Source: Rhizophlyctis rosea (Eukaryota > Chytridiomycota > Chytridiomycetes > Rhizophlyctidales > Rhizophlyctidaceae). Taken from it: a stretch of DNA of 64,000 nt. The position numbers and the translations under genes are program-made. The stretch covers positions 25,374-89,373 of the forward strand of contig JADGJC010000090.1 in assembly GCA_027596075.1 (NCBI GenBank). The letters are read 5' to 3'. Position 1 is the stretch's first letter; the number at the start of each line of letters is the position of its first letter. The notes under the pieces were generated by a model. The model searched no databases, had not been told where the DNA came from, and saw only the letters and a program-made list of their open reading frames with translations. This document shows positions 1 to 12,600 of the stretch, piece after piece.

Positions 1-830
1 CCCCCCCACAAAAAAAAAAAAAAAAAAAAAAAATCAACGACATCAACCAGCGTATACACACCCACAAATCTAGCCCCTTCAAGAAACATCCCATGTACCG
101 CGTGATGTTTGGGTGGTTACAAGCTTTTAGGATTTCCATTTCTAGGAGGGTTTCGCGCAGTTCGTCTTCTTTTAGGAATACGACTTTTACGGCGGAGAGT
201 TCGCCGGATGCTAAAAGTTTGCCCTGGTGGGAAGTGGAGTTTGTGGTTAGGAGGTTGTTTTGGGGAGCGTTTGACTGTCTGTTCAGGCCTCCGTTGCGAG
301 TTTCGTACCCGCAAGACAACCGTGTCCCAACTCCCAGCTGCTGATGTCTCGCACAGCCAAACGGTCTTGCAATATGTCAATCTCAATTGAGTTTCACATA
401 TTCTATGCTGCAGGATGTTGAAATCCAATCTTCGCATATCCCGATGAAGCTACATCCCGCCGAAACTTCGAGTCCTTTGTTCCCACCAGAACCTGAGGCA
501 CATCGCAACATCCCGATGCCGCTGCAGCGTTCCGACTGCGGTGAGAGTACCACATTTCGACGCTTATGCTCTTTCGCCATATAGCACGACCTGTCAACAT
601 CCTTCCTCTCTCACATATGTGCAACCGGTCGAAATCCCAACCTCCCACTCCACCTCCCGCATCCAAATTCCACAACTCCGAAACTCCACCTCCACCGCCC
701 ACCAAAAACCTACCTTATAGACATAACCATAATTCCCCTTCCCAATCGTCTCCAACAGCTCCACCTGCCCACGCGGGGAGGGTGTCCGCAGGAGAATAGG
801 GAACTTTTTCCCGTATTGCTGAATAGACAT
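1..830 (-). CDS. Ste20/GCK-like protein kinase, 5' end only
   Basis: Partial gene running off the left edge. Exon 1 (830-714) starts at ATG 830 and carries the glycine-rich ATP loop GKGNYGYV at residues 30-37, preceded by LLETI, as in Ste20/germinal-centre kinases. Splicing at AAG|GTAGGT (714) to CCACCAG|GGC (exon 2 from 223) restores the frame and gives the ATP-binding lysine (AVKVV), a helix-C glutamate (LLEMEIL) and HPNITRYMG, the usual order at the start of the small lobe. Expected role: Ser/Thr phosphorylation in a MAPK or polarity pathway. The intron would be about 490 bp, longer than others here, so a small exon may be missed. The rest of the kinase lies beyond position 1, and an A-run (10-33) sits just past the last readable exon. 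Confidence 0.75.
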
Positions 831-3026
831 TGTGGTGTTTCGTTTAGTGGTGCGGCTGTAGGATTATGTATGGAAGATATGGTGGCGGGTGAGGAGGTTG
901 ATGGGGATGTGTTATGGTGTGATTCTGTTGGAGAGACGCGAGGTGTTAGGTGTGAGGAGTTGGACATGGTCCGAAGTGTGAAGACAGCTATCAACGCATA
1001 CCACAAAAGAGGAATATAGGCAGCACTATCGAAGGGACATCAGCCGGCTGATATATATTTCAGTCTAAAGTTCGTCGCGATCCGCCCGTCTCGAAGGGTG
1101 TTCACACGCTGTCTTATTTTTAGCTAGGCACTGCAATGGGTGTTGCGCGGTGGGGGATTTATCCGCGTCGTTCACAATCCCTCTCAGTGCCGAACGCCCA
1201 AAGGTAGCAACTAGATAGCGGTAACGTCCTATACGAGTGCTATGCCTACGTGGGTGAACCCTATGAGTGTGCTATGAACATGTGGGATGTTGAGTGTTGC
1301 TGAGCGGGATGAGGGTAATCTTGGTTTGCGTTTTCCACGCTATGGGTGCAGTGTTGCACCCCCACCCATGGGCCAATAATAGACGCCCTCGCCCTTCTCC
1401 TCCTCAATAGGGCCAGATTGGGATCCGTGGCCAGGCCAAGTGGTAGTACAAAGCAAGGGATGAGGGGTGGAGGATGACACGTGGTGACTCAGTCATCGTG
1501 AGCATTCGCCAGGGTCCTAGCTCAACACTAATGTTTGCATGATGATGAAAAGCCTATAAATAGCTGCACACCCCCGCACGTTCTTCTCTCATTTCACCCA
1601 ATAGCTTTGTCGAGGATGATTGTAAAGTGACTCGACCCCTTTCCCGCCCATCAGGAAACCGTTCGTGCCGGTCCCAGAACAGCGTTGGACCTTTTGATAG
1701 GGAGCTATTGCATACAGGGCATGCACCCGTATGAAAACCAATTTTTGGAAGTCTGCCCAGAGCGTGGTTCAAATCCCGTTCCGGGCCATATTCCTACAAT
1801 AATAAAGATGAAAACCTCTGGCAGCCATGATGCCTTTCTGCTTGGATGTCAGTATGCTCCGTGTGTGACGCCGAAATCTCATTGCTGTCAAAACTTGGTT
1901 GTTTCATCAGCATATTTGGTTCTGAATAACATTCCATCAAATGGATCCCATAACATTGGAATGGTTGATTACATTCGGACATTTCCGGCGCTTAAGAATT
2001 GCGCAGTACAATTTCACTCACACGTACGGAAGTCTTGTCAACTTACTCACAGTGGACATTGTATCCACTTGTCCGTCCTATATCCCATGGCTAGTTGCTC
2101 ACAAAACGAATGAAAACTGCGCAAAAACTATCAAATGACGAATGTTCTGCATTAGAAGCTTCCGATGCATCAAATGAATCTTCCTGATCCATGATTGCAA
2201 ATTTGCCGCAAACTGGGCCACAAGTGTCATCCTTGTCCACTGAGCTGCTGAGTGACAATCAATGAAAGTAATGAAAAAGTGCCAAGATGTCGAACACCTC
2301 ACCCACAATCAAAGCAAAAGTATGGGCGAGGGGGCATGATTTCTACTCAGCCGCAGGCCAGAGTTGGGACTGTTGCCGGGCCCGACCCAACAAACGCGTC
2401 GCGTCAGGGTCCTCCCAAGCCACCATCCCAGCGGCACAGTGATTCAGCAAACCTGGCCGCGAAATGAAATGATCAAAAATAGCCTCCCCCTACCCCCTTC
2501 TTCATTCCCATTTTCCCACACTCTCCCATGACGAATAAGTCAGCACTTTTCATGCCAATTGACCAAAAGAAGACAAGTGGAAATGACGCGACAGCTGTGC
2601 TCAGTAACTTTGCTGATGAAAAGTGTGCACGTTGGGGTGTTTTTGGATGCATGGTGGCGGGTGGAAAGGACCCTCTTCCCAAATGACATGAACGGCATCA
2701 ATCAAAGACATGCTATCATTCCATCAAAATCAACAAGACACACTGAGAGAAGCAGTTATACAATGGATTGAGTTTTCGTTTCTCATATTACCATGATGAA
2801 ATCGGTGAAAGACACATAGATGATGACGGACAAATGGTCCCTCCCCGTAGATGAGATAAGATCATCCACCGCAAAAGATAACAAGAGTCGCATGATCCGT
2901 TTCCTTTCATCGCACCAACTGCAATTACTTTGATGCTGGATTGCGTGATTTGTCATGGGGGAAAGGGGGGAATGTTCATATGTTGGCGAGTAAGTGGACC
3001 GGGGAAGGGGGAAACATCAAGAAAAA
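831..3026. other. Intergenic stretch, no supported gene
   Basis: About 2.2 kb without a convincing gene. A TATA-like TATAAATA (1554-1561) and a TGACTCA element (1486-1492) are visible, but the only ATG close downstream (about 1617) opens a five-codon frame. The longest open frames (for example 1685-2113) have no domain and no splice structure. Confidence 0.5.
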
Positions 3027-3034
3027 TATAAATA
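3027..3034 (+). promoter_or_regulatory. TATA box of the 3109 gene
   Basis: TATAAATA 82 bp upstream of the ATG at 3109. Similar boxes stand 59-93 bp before the ATG of several other genes in the window. Confidence 0.6.
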
Positions 3035-3108
3035 CCTGACCATGCCCCCGTGTGGGAACCAACTCACCATTCCTCAACTCCCCCATTCCTTCCCTTCTTT
3101 CTCGCACA

Positions 3109-4356
3109 ATGGCTGAGAACGCCGTCCCATTCACGGTCCCGCCCGTAGAGAGCACCGAAACACGCAACGGTTTCCGCCGACGAGTCGGTGCTTTGGTTGA
3201 CCTGTCCAACATGCCCTACATGTATGGGCATGAGTCTCCGGCCCGGCCCGCCAACAGCACCAACACCCACACCACTCACACTCACACTGCAACACAACGA
3301 CCAACCCCGCCGAACCAGTACACACATCAAACGCCAACGACCCAGCACACACATCAAACGCCGACAAACCATCACGCACAAGCAACGGCGAACAACGGCC
3401 AAGCACAAGCAACGGCGAACAACAACCAAGCACAAGCGAAGCCGAACACCGGACAAGCACAAGCAACCCCCACGCCGCGACTTCCACGCGCCCTTCTCGT
3501 CGTCCGCGGGTTGGGGCAGGCCAAGACATCGACCCCGTGATGGATACAGCCGAAACTTCCGACCACGTCCTCGCCTTCGGTACGTCCCTCGTTGGAGGAC
3601 CATGGACTGGTCGCGTCGAGTTTCTGGCTGTGGGAGTCGGAGCCACCCGGTTAGTATCTGTTCAGCTATTATGACGTATCACTTCTCCCTCTCATTTCCG
3701 TCTTCCATCAGTGCCTCCATCCCCGCCAACTTCGCCCCGGGCGTCCCCTTCACCCATTTCCGCGCCGAAAACCTCGTCGTATCTGCCCGCTTCCTCTCAA
3801 ACGTCTTCGCCTCCTCCCTCACCACATCATCTTCAAAGACGTCACAATTGCAGGCGCACAATTCGAAAAACTGGGGAACGACGGACGAAATCTCGAAACG
3901 GTGATTCTATGCCTCCCGTCAATGAACGCCAATCAAGTACGTTTCCCAACCTCTCAAGCATCCTTCTCTTCCTGTATTCCCCCTCCGCCAAGCTTCACCA
4001 AACTAACACTTCTCTTCTCTTCCATCACTTAGACCTTCCGTTTCATTGAAGGCATCGTCGAAACCCAGTGCTTTGAACCCCGTCTCCGTCGCTTCGACCT
4101 GCTCCACAAGAACCACACCGCTGGCAACCTCCTCTCCCTTGTCGCCCAAACCCCCACAATCCGCGAAATCACCTTCACCGCACACAAGGACCTCCAACAC
4201 CATACGTACGCCTGTCTGAAAGAACGTCTCCGAAGTACTGACCTTGTCTGTACCGTCCGCGATTGTGCGGAAAAGAAGAAGAAGGTTGAGGTTTTCGGTG
4301 AGGGTTTGCGATTTGAAGATGGGCCGGTGGCGTCGGTTGTGAGCGAGGGGTTGTGA
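3109..4356 (+). pseudogene. Unrecognised three-exon gene with two apparent one-base losses
   Basis: ATG 3109 opens MAENAVPFTV and enters a low-complexity Thr/Gln/Asn repeat stretch (about 3250-3470). Downstream coding (SDHVLAFGTSLVGGPWTGR, codons starting 3540) is in a different frame, reached only if one base is missing in the repeat. An intron 3650-3711 (GTTAGT...CAG) joins to ASIPANFAPGVPF. A second one-base loss near the CCC at 3816-3818 is needed to read HHIIFKDVTIAG. A further intron (GTACGT...ACTTAG) leads to the last exon ending at TGA 4356 with a lysine-rich EKKKKVEV tail. No known domain. Either the gene is decaying or the assembly has homopolymer errors. A related fragment may lie at 4977-5274. 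Confidence 0.5.
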
Positions 4357-4676
4357 GTTTATGTTGGAGCAGGGGTGTTGGGTGTGTGTCAGGAGGGAGG
4401 GGGGATAGTAGTAGTCGGAGGTAGGAGGTAGTGTCTTATGTAGGACTGATACAGGACAGAAGCATATGCATTAGCGTACGTGTTAGTGTTAGTGTGTGCA
4501 ATAGCAGGATAGTTTGTATAGTTGAATTTACTGTAATGTTCTTACGTTTGTGAATCAATGCGAAAAATGTATATCATCATGCTCTCGCGAATCGACAAAC
4601 ATATCCCGCCGGGTTTGCCTGCCTGACCACCTCCCATTCAAAACCGCTCATCTGCCATGATGGTAATGTGTCAAAA

Positions 4677-4782
4677 CATCCGGTCTATATGTCCTTTCAA
4701 AGTACGGATGCGCACCTGCTGCATCATTACATCCGGTGTATATGTCCTTTCAAAGTACGGATGCGCACCTGCTGCATCATTC
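4677..4782. repeat. 53-bp perfect-length tandem duplication
   Basis: Units 4677-4729 and 4730-4782 differ at only two positions (c/g at unit base 9 and the last base). No gene covers it. The near identity implies a recent duplication. Confidence 0.9.
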
Positions 4783-4976
4783 GGCCCGAACCGTCCGCCT
4801 AACGCCCAAGAGCCTTATCCCAAAACCGTAGGGAATGACAAAAATTGAAGGGTGTGCCCTGTCGGTGCCGTATCGAACACGATGCAGGAGTAGTCCATAG
4901 ACTTGACTAATCATTTAGTGTACCTGAGGTACTCCACATGCAAGCGAGCGGGTGAGCATGGGACGTCTCCTCGTCG
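4783..4976. other. Spacer without a gene
   Basis: Nothing recognisable between the tandem duplication and the relict exon at 4977. The flank between 4357 and 4676 also shows nothing beyond 3' sequence of the 3109 gene. Confidence 0.4.
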
Positions 4977-5274
4977 TCATCCGATTCTGGCCGTCTCCGA
5001 GTTTCGTCCATGGTTCTCCTTGCCGTTGCCCTTGATGGAGGTGACGGTTACGTCCGCGAATGAGCACGTGAGCTGAAGTTGCGGAGCAGAGCCTTACTTG
5101 AGAAGCCAAAGGAACCGGAAAGTTAACAAGGCGGTATTTCTTGGTGGAGGAGGGACTTTTCGTCGAGGTAGTGCGTAGGTTGGGGCGGAGGGTTTGGTCT
5201 GGGACTTTGTAGTTAAGGACGGCGCGTTCCATGGCTTTGGTGGTTGGAATGAAGCGGTCGTTACTGGTGGATTG
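4977..5274 (-). pseudogene. Probable relict related to the 3109 gene
   Basis: A minus-strand exon (5274-5097) begins after an acceptor-like CTGGCAG and ends LASQ|GTAAGG. The next segment reads FADVTVTSIKGNGKE then HGRNSETARIG and stops at 4977. This matches FKDVTIAG...GNDGRNLETVILC of the 3109 gene in spacing (F-DVT, GN, GRN, ET), while the rest of the homologous exon is lost. No start codon is clear. The relationship rests on about 27 residues, so it is a suggestion. Confidence 0.35.
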
Positions 5275-6523
5275 CTGCCAGGAAGATTTATGATTAGTAC
5301 AATCGGGACAATGAGAATTGGATTCCCCGGTCCACCCAGTTCCCTCCAGCCATACTGAAGATGAATAGAGTGGTATAGCTTATTCATATATTGCAATTAT
5401 GCTTATGAGGTGCTACCGCTGTTTGCTGACGCTCACGACTCACAGCCCGCCCTGACGTTTGCTCACCTGCTTGACCTTCACCCTCCCATGCTCAGACGGA
5501 CTAAACAACCCTCAACATCTTCCTCTCACGTTCCTCCAAATTGCTCTTCCCCAAAACCCTGAACCTCGACCTGCCCGCAGCTGGCGAAGCACGAATCCCA
5601 CTGCCCAACCCCGCTGTAGTCATCATCCCAAACCCGAAGAGGCGAACGGACTCTTCCTCAGCGACGCATCAGTCACACCCGCCGGTCCGACTGGCTTTGC
5701 GGTGGGTGGAGAAGGAAGTGGATGCGGTGTTGAGCACGGTGAATTTTCTCTTTTGCGGCGTGCTTGACTTCTGTGTTCTGAAGGACTTTTGGGTGAAGGC
5801 GTCTGTTCGCGCGCGTTTTGGAGATTAGCATAAGGGTTCTGAGGGTCGAAGGGGTAGAGACAGGTTTGACGCAGCGGGAAGGTTGTGTGTGGAATGTGAG
5901 TTGTGTGCGCTACGTGTTGCGTTTCAAATGAGGTTGAAATTCGGGGATGTAGGGGTAAGGTGGAAGAAATACGAATCTGCACCAGTGCACAACACCTCGT
6001 CCTTTTGGGGTCATTCGTATTTCTTCCACGACTATGCTATTGATATTCCTGACTAGCATCATTCACTTGTTGGAGCCTTCTGTCGACATTGTTGTCAAGG
6101 CGGTTTTGCTTTTCTTGAAGAAAAGCCATGACTTTAACAAACAGCAAGACTACATACAATGTATAATATCGCGCACACTCCTGATTCATACACGCGAGCT
6201 GACTATTGCCACTCAATGCGAACAAGCAGTCTTGTTATTCACACAACGCATGTCGAGGCATGACCTCACACAAACACATGGCGACAATTGTTATCACGAA
6301 AAAGCAGACAATAGGTTTTCTTCTTTAATTGATGGGGTCATGCCCCGAAGGTGGGAGTTAAACCAATCACCTTGGGGAGTTTCCAAAAAATGATAATGAA
6401 AGTTCCAGTGTCGACCCACGGGCTTGAGTCTCCACCTTCCCCTCCATTGGGAGCTCATAGCAACTGATCCTCGGGCTAAAACCAGTTTCCAATTCTCCCT
6501 ATATTGGGGGCCACCCGGTGCCC
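5275..6523. other. Intergenic stretch
   Basis: No supported gene. Open frames such as 5459-5767 and 6034-6393 lack domains and splice logic. Confidence 0.4.
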
Positions 6524-6700
6524 TCGCAAGGAACCTCCGTCACCCCTCCCCAATGTCACCTTATCCGAAGACAGGAGTCCCTCGCAAGGGAAAGCATCCC
6601 ATTCGGCCTTGAAACCCTACTCCGAACCCCCGTTGACGACCTAGCCCTCGCAAGGGTATTGAGCGCGTCGCGTGTTTTCCAAGACCAAGACCTCGCAAGG
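6524..6700 (+). repeat. Four spaced TCGCAAGG words
   Basis: TCGCAAGG occurs at 6524, 6582, 6648 and 6693, three times within CCCTCGCAAGG. Spacings are 58, 66 and 45 bp and the intervening sequence is not repeated, so this is not a tandem array. It could be a cluster of protein-binding sites or chance. Confidence 0.6.
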
Positions 6701-9655
6701 CACCTTGGCGCTTGAAAAATACTCGGGGCACAGTCCACTCAACGAATATCATTGTGGACTGGGGAGCAGTAAGAAATCCATGTGGAAATGAGCGGGGAGG
6801 GTGAAGGGAGGGGTGGTCCGTTTATAGGGTTTGGGGGGGTGGGATTGCGCAGTTGAGGGTGTCGGTCGTGATCAGGGTCCAGCTGTGACCACGGTTGGGT
6901 TTTGATTGCAGGTTGTGATTGCCCTTTTGGGACGAATTGGCAGAGTCCCAAGCGAAAAGCAATTAGCAAACTTCAAAAGGCAGGTGCACGTGACATAGCT
7001 TGCAATACGTGACTGCACCACCAGCAGTACCACCAGCTGCACCATCAGCTGCACCACCTCCCAGATACTGAATATTGGGCTTCTGTTCAATCGCTCGGTC
7101 ATAAGCCATGGGCACCTGGGACTAGCTTGATCTGATATGCGTTGCCGAATGCTGGGTGTCTGTATAATGTCTATTATAAGAAGAGTAGGGAGTATAGGGC
7201 GTGCGGTAATGGAGTACGGCGAGACAAGGGAGGGTGTAAGCAAATATTTGACATATTATATTTCCGTTTGACTAATTTACATATTGCGATTGGTGTGACA
7301 AACAAATCCACAACATCGGGGGAAAGCTGCATCGAACGGTAGTGAAGGGGATGGGCGGAACGGGGGTCACAAGTGCATTCCCTCCTCCCAATGCAAACAC
7401 TGGCTTGCAAAGTTTGCACCCGAATGATGTCTGGTGTCATCCACATGGCATTGTGAGATTGGAATCTGCCAAGCCACATTAACAATTCGAGTTGGTCTTG
7501 TGTATGGAGGATGATTTGGACTGATGGGAACAGAATTGACGCACAGCACCTGAGCAACCGGAGTTGTGATCATTGGGCGACGACATCTGACGTCCAGTCA
7601 AAGAGAACTTTGGCTTTCTTGAGATCTTTTGATGAGGTTTCATAGTGAAATTCGAAATTCTAAGTGCGCAGAGGATTGAAGGAATGTGAACGCGCAGAGG
7701 GAGTTGTGATGCGACGATTGAAACAGATGGGAGGGAGCGAATCAACATTGGAGATATCTGGCCCTTTCCAAAATTCTAAACATCAGTTCCACCGACTGAG
7801 TACACACGATGGTTTGAAGTCATCTGTCCACAAAAGTCCTCGGCATCCTCAACACACTACACCTTCGGTTCACACGCTTCTCGATTACATTGTCTTCTAA
7901 GCTTTCACAAACCTCACGCCCACTATACCCACTTAGCGATCATGAGCACTTACCGGGCACATGCTTTCGCTTACGTAGCACGCTTAGCACTGGCTGCTTT
8001 GTGCAGCAGAGGAAGGTTTCCCGATGATTTGGTTATGCTTCCTCCGACATCATGTTTGTGGAGACTTGGGAGAGGACGTAATGCACGTAAGTGGAAGGAT
8101 GAGCGAAGAACGCTTCATCGTCTGTCAGACGTGCATTTCGTACCCTTCTGCTTCGATTTTGATGGCGTAGATGGGGATTAATGCGTATGATGGGTGCGAC
8201 GCTTCGGGACAGAGAATGGACCCAAGACGGGTTAGATTGCAATGCGTTTCGAGATTCGTAGGTTTTGTATGCTTTGAGGTCTGTGTTGCCGCAGACTAGG
8301 TGGCCGTCGCCGACGTTTCCTGCGTCGGACAATATCCTTGTATGTTTAATGCATGCCCAGTGGTTCGCAGCGAACCTTCTGACGGATTGGGATGGACTTT
8401 GTTACGGTAATAGAGCGGACTGCGAGGTGGTTGCAACCCAGGCGACCTAACCCGGGGTGCTGAACATGCCCTTTATGGCCAGCATCGGGTCTGAAACCAG
8501 CCACATCTGCTCCAACTTCCCAGAAGATTGGTAGGACATAGGCCTACCGGCCTCCGCAACGAACAATGTCCGTTGTGGCGAGTGCCAAGCAGCGTGGAAC
8601 CATCCCCCAACCAACGCGGAACCTAGCAGCGTAACTTTGCAAGAAGCATATGCCTAGAAGCACTTGGGAGGAGATTATTGACGGTGAAGGCGAGAGGTCT
8701 TGAACCAGACGGGGGACGGAGCAATTGAATGGGCGGGAGGGGAGCGGTTATTTCATCTACGGCCCAATCCCACACACATATTACATACACACATCGCCTA
8801 TTCCCATTTACCCAGCTCTCTCTGCGTCCTCAAACAGTTCACACGGGGATGGGACGGCCTAGCGAATGCCAAGGGCAACGCCAAAGCAATCCCAACCAAC
8901 AGCCAGTTTCCAATGCGATAGGAAGCCACCTGAATCGCCGCCTAGAGATGTGCGGGATCTCGGAGTAGGCTCGCCGAATATTGGCTGCCCCGATATTATT
9001 GATCGTAAGAAGGGGAGCCCTTATAGGACGCCTGCCGAACTGCAGGTCGGGAATGAAAGAAAGAGTGAGAAAGCGGCGGTAGAGGCGGGTGCAGTGCTTA
9101 TTGGAGAAGTGGAAGCTGAGGAGCAGTGAATTCTGGAAAACTTTTGACTATGAATATGATCATGGGTAAAAGGTGGTCAAAGAAATACAGAGAAGGGAAT
9201 ACGTATGATATCTAATGGTTTCACGGTCCTCAAGGAAGACAAGGCGCCGAGTAACAACGTCCAACCTGAAATATGGAACGAACTACAACTCTGAGCTGCG
9301 ACTGTGTGAGCATTGTATTTTTTCCAAATGAGCACAAGTGCAAAATATACAAGGAAATTGCTTAACCACATACAACAGCAAAGAATTGAAAGCAATCGCA
9401 ATGAATACTAACACTAATATACAGCTGACAATGGGAACCGAATGACATAGATTGATCCCTCCACCACTATCTATCGCCCCCATGTCATTCGATACCACCC
9501 TCTCCAATCAACCCGCTCCCCTGAGTTGCAACCTCCATTTCCGTATCCACCCCACTCATCCCGGCGATGTTGCGCGAAATACCCCTAGCAGGCTCGACCG
9601 GATCCCCCATCCACTTCCAATGAACGGACTTCGGCTGAGGGCAGTCCTCCTCAAC
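6701..9655. other. Long stretch with no firm gene
   Basis: Nearly 3 kb with only short open frames. A minus-strand segment at about 8400-8170 reads plausibly (HWACIKHTRILSDAGNVGDG, then HLVCGNTDLKAYK) and may be a gene fragment, but no start, splice partner or known family was found. A plus-strand frame 7942-8181 (79 aa) opens with an ATG but has no other support. Confidence 0.35.
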
Positions 9656-12600
9656 TCACACATGATTCCTTCCCCGACAGGTCTTCCTCACGGAGAGTAC
9701 ACCCTGCTGACTCAGATCCGTGAGATCCTTGTGCACCCGTTTTCCGAAGCGACCCTTGGGATCCGAACTGTCGTGAGGAGATAGGACTCGCAAGCCGACT
9801 TTGTTGGTACTGTTTTCGGGGATGGCTTGACCGGGGTTAAAAAGGAAGACGCGGTCTTTGTTGAAGCACCACTTGACGAAATCAGCGGTTTGGAATTCAG
9901 TGTTGATGCCGATGTGGTGGAGGAATTCGGAGAGAACGGGTTTGAGGCGGAGGCATTGTGTCTGGTGGGATGAAGGGAACAGTTAGAGAGGGAGTTGGAT
10001 CTTTACAAAAACGGGATATGTGTTGATAAACTCACCTGATCATCGTCGTTGACACTTTCATTTTCACCACCATGCGTGCGACGTTTCTGCCGCCGCTGGG
10101 CTGAACGTGGTGTACGGGGCGTGGAGGTGGGAGATGGATTTGTCTCCGCCTCCTTCCGAAACAGGAGCTGTGATACTTGTTCCTTGATCGTACGAAGTTG
10201 AGGTTCCCCTTGTGCAATTTCGGGCGGGTGATGAACATGCGCAAGGAACGTCCGTCGAACTGGTGGATCACGTAGGCGGTGTTAAGCTCGAGTTTGTTGT
10301 ACAGGTGCAAGTCTCCATTGAAGACAACCACTGGGCAGATGCTGTCGAACGTGATGTCGGCGCAAACCGGGGCCACCGACTTCACACTGCGAGCCTTGGC
10401 AAACGGGTTGGAGTCCAGAAACTTGCTGCGGATTACATCATAGGCAATGTTGACCGTGGTGCTGTTGCCGGGATATTTCTCAATCAAGCGGATTATGGCG
10501 TCGCGTAGTTCTTTCTGAATGTTGCCTGGAACGTTCATTTCGTTGCCTTTGTGTGCAAGGGCAGATTCGAGGGCGGGACCGGGGAGCTGGAATTTGGGAA
10601 TCTCGTATCGGTAGGTTGCGACGACGAAGTTTGGGACGATGCGGCGGGCTACGGCTTGTAGTTGAGCAATGGTGCTGGGCTCGTCACCGACAATGTCGAT
10701 GCGATACTCTTGGCCAGTCGACGACTTGACAACTTGGAGTTGGACTCCCCGCTGCGAGTCGAGTCGAGTGATGCGTGCACTTTTTGGTAGTTCGACGATG
10801 ATGCCTTCGATGCGTTTGAGATCGTAGGGGCGAGCGTCGGCACGATCCACCATCGCCGCCGTAAACTTCGCGTTCGATTTGAGGTGCATCAGGATATCAT
10901 TCCATGTCTTCTTGGTGCAGTAGAAAAGACAGCGATCCTGTCCCGCGGCCGTCCCGCACAATCGCGAAGCGGATTGGTTGAGACCCTCTCCATGATCCTG
11001 ACTTTGGAACAATAGCAGGTCAACTGAATGCGACGGCTCCGGCTCATGTACGACACGCCTGCATGCAAGAAAGGTAAAAATCATGTCAAGCTTAGAGAAC
11101 GATCACGATACAGTAGACACTCACCTCTGGTGGCTTTAAAGCCGGCGATGATGGTAACGGGTAGGAACTCCTTCTTCCGCTCCTTCCGGTCCAAGTACTC
11201 CAAAAGATCTCCAATAACCGCAATCTTCTCTGAGTGCCCCGCAACATTACGGACACAGTCGAGTCCAACATCGTCGTCGTCATCCGGAGGACCTACCCAA
11301 TACCTCGAACCCTCCCCGATATCCAACACAGTAATCATCGACTTCCCTTTTTGCCTCTGCCACTGCCATACTTTGCGTAGCAGTGCCTTCTGGTTGTTGT
11401 TGTTGGTATACACGCGGAACAGGGCAAGGGGGTGACCGCGAGTTGGTGGAGGGCTTGGTAATGGACGTTGAGGATGTCGGCAAGGCGATTTTTATCATCG
11501 TCGCGCCATCGACTTGGGCTGACTGGCCAGAGAGGTGTTTCGACGAATTCAGCGGCCTCTTCGAAACTGATGTGGGATGTATGCAGAAAAGGTGAGGAAT
11601 CATGCCGTCTGAACACAGAAATACAACCCGACGATTACGAGCAAATAGACAAAAATTGCTCACCTGCGGTAATCAGAGGGCCTCATCAAACAGCTGTTGA
11701 TGGACGTCTTGATGCCACAGAACCATATGGCGGTTGGAGTTGCAGTGAAAAGAGCCCACCGCCTGAATACCCAGTAGTTCCGGAAACATCTCAACAACCA
11801 CAGGATAGCTTTCGTCGTCTCATTTGTCATGCTCTCGAGCTCCTGGATTTGCAGATCCAAGCTCTGACGGCTTGCTTCAGAGGGTGTATAGGCGGCAAGG
11901 GCGTCCGCTTCATCGATGGTGATGGACCACTTGACTTCAGGATGATCCTCGGCGAGCTGGTAGAGGCGGCGGAAATTAACGGAGTTGCCGTTAACAACGT
12001 GAAGCACTCCAGCTTCAACGTCGGCGAAGAACCTCCTGACACGATTGGCGTCCTCTCTAGGCGGTAGAGTTTTTGCAGTTGGAGCCTTGAGGGCGAGATG
12101 CGTGTCGAAATAGTCATCGGTGATACCGAGGTCATCAAAGATGTGGCGGAAGAGGCGCTTGAGGTTGTTATTGAAGTCTGGGATGCGGTCGATGGTTTGC
12201 TTTCGGATGGAGCTGTTGTTGTCGGTGAAGAGCATTGGGATCCATTTGGGTCGTCGGATGCGATCGACCCAGCACTTGAACAGTTCCAAGAAGCATTTGC
12301 CGGTTTGTGGTTCCCCGATAAACAAGCATGAGCGATGCCTGGGATTGTGGATGATTATATTTTGATTAGCGGAAGCGTCTTGTGAGGCGGACTAAAAGCA
12401 ATGATGAGATGACTTATTTACTTCTTTGTGAGAGTGACCACACAGGGGATGTCCGTCATATTGGCGGACGTCAAGCCGACATTCATCCCGGGAGCATTGA
12501 AACGTTCGGGGTCAACGCGGAAGAGATCACGGCCTGTCCCGAGTCTTTCCAGCAGCTGTTGCACTACAAGAAACCAAAATGTCAGTAATTGTCCATACAA

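Noticed and set aside
10..33. Poly(A) as a retroelement or processed-gene tail
   Set aside because: Lies beside kinase exons with introns, and no element body or target duplication is visible.
1486..1561. TGACTCA plus TATAAATA as the promoter of a gene on the plus strand
   Set aside because: No sustained reading frame follows within the usual distance.
1745..1785. tRNA T-arm-like GGTTCAAATCCC followed by CCGGGC
   Set aside because: The flanking bases do not form a T-stem, and no matching acceptor strand or anticodon arm is found within 80 bp on either strand.
6524..6700. CRISPR-like array
   Set aside because: The repeats are only 8-11 bp, spacing is irregular and the genome is eukaryotic.
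9452..9784. Plus-strand 110-codon frame
   Set aside because: Overlaps the last exon of the minus-strand helicase-like gene, which is better supported by splicing and composition.
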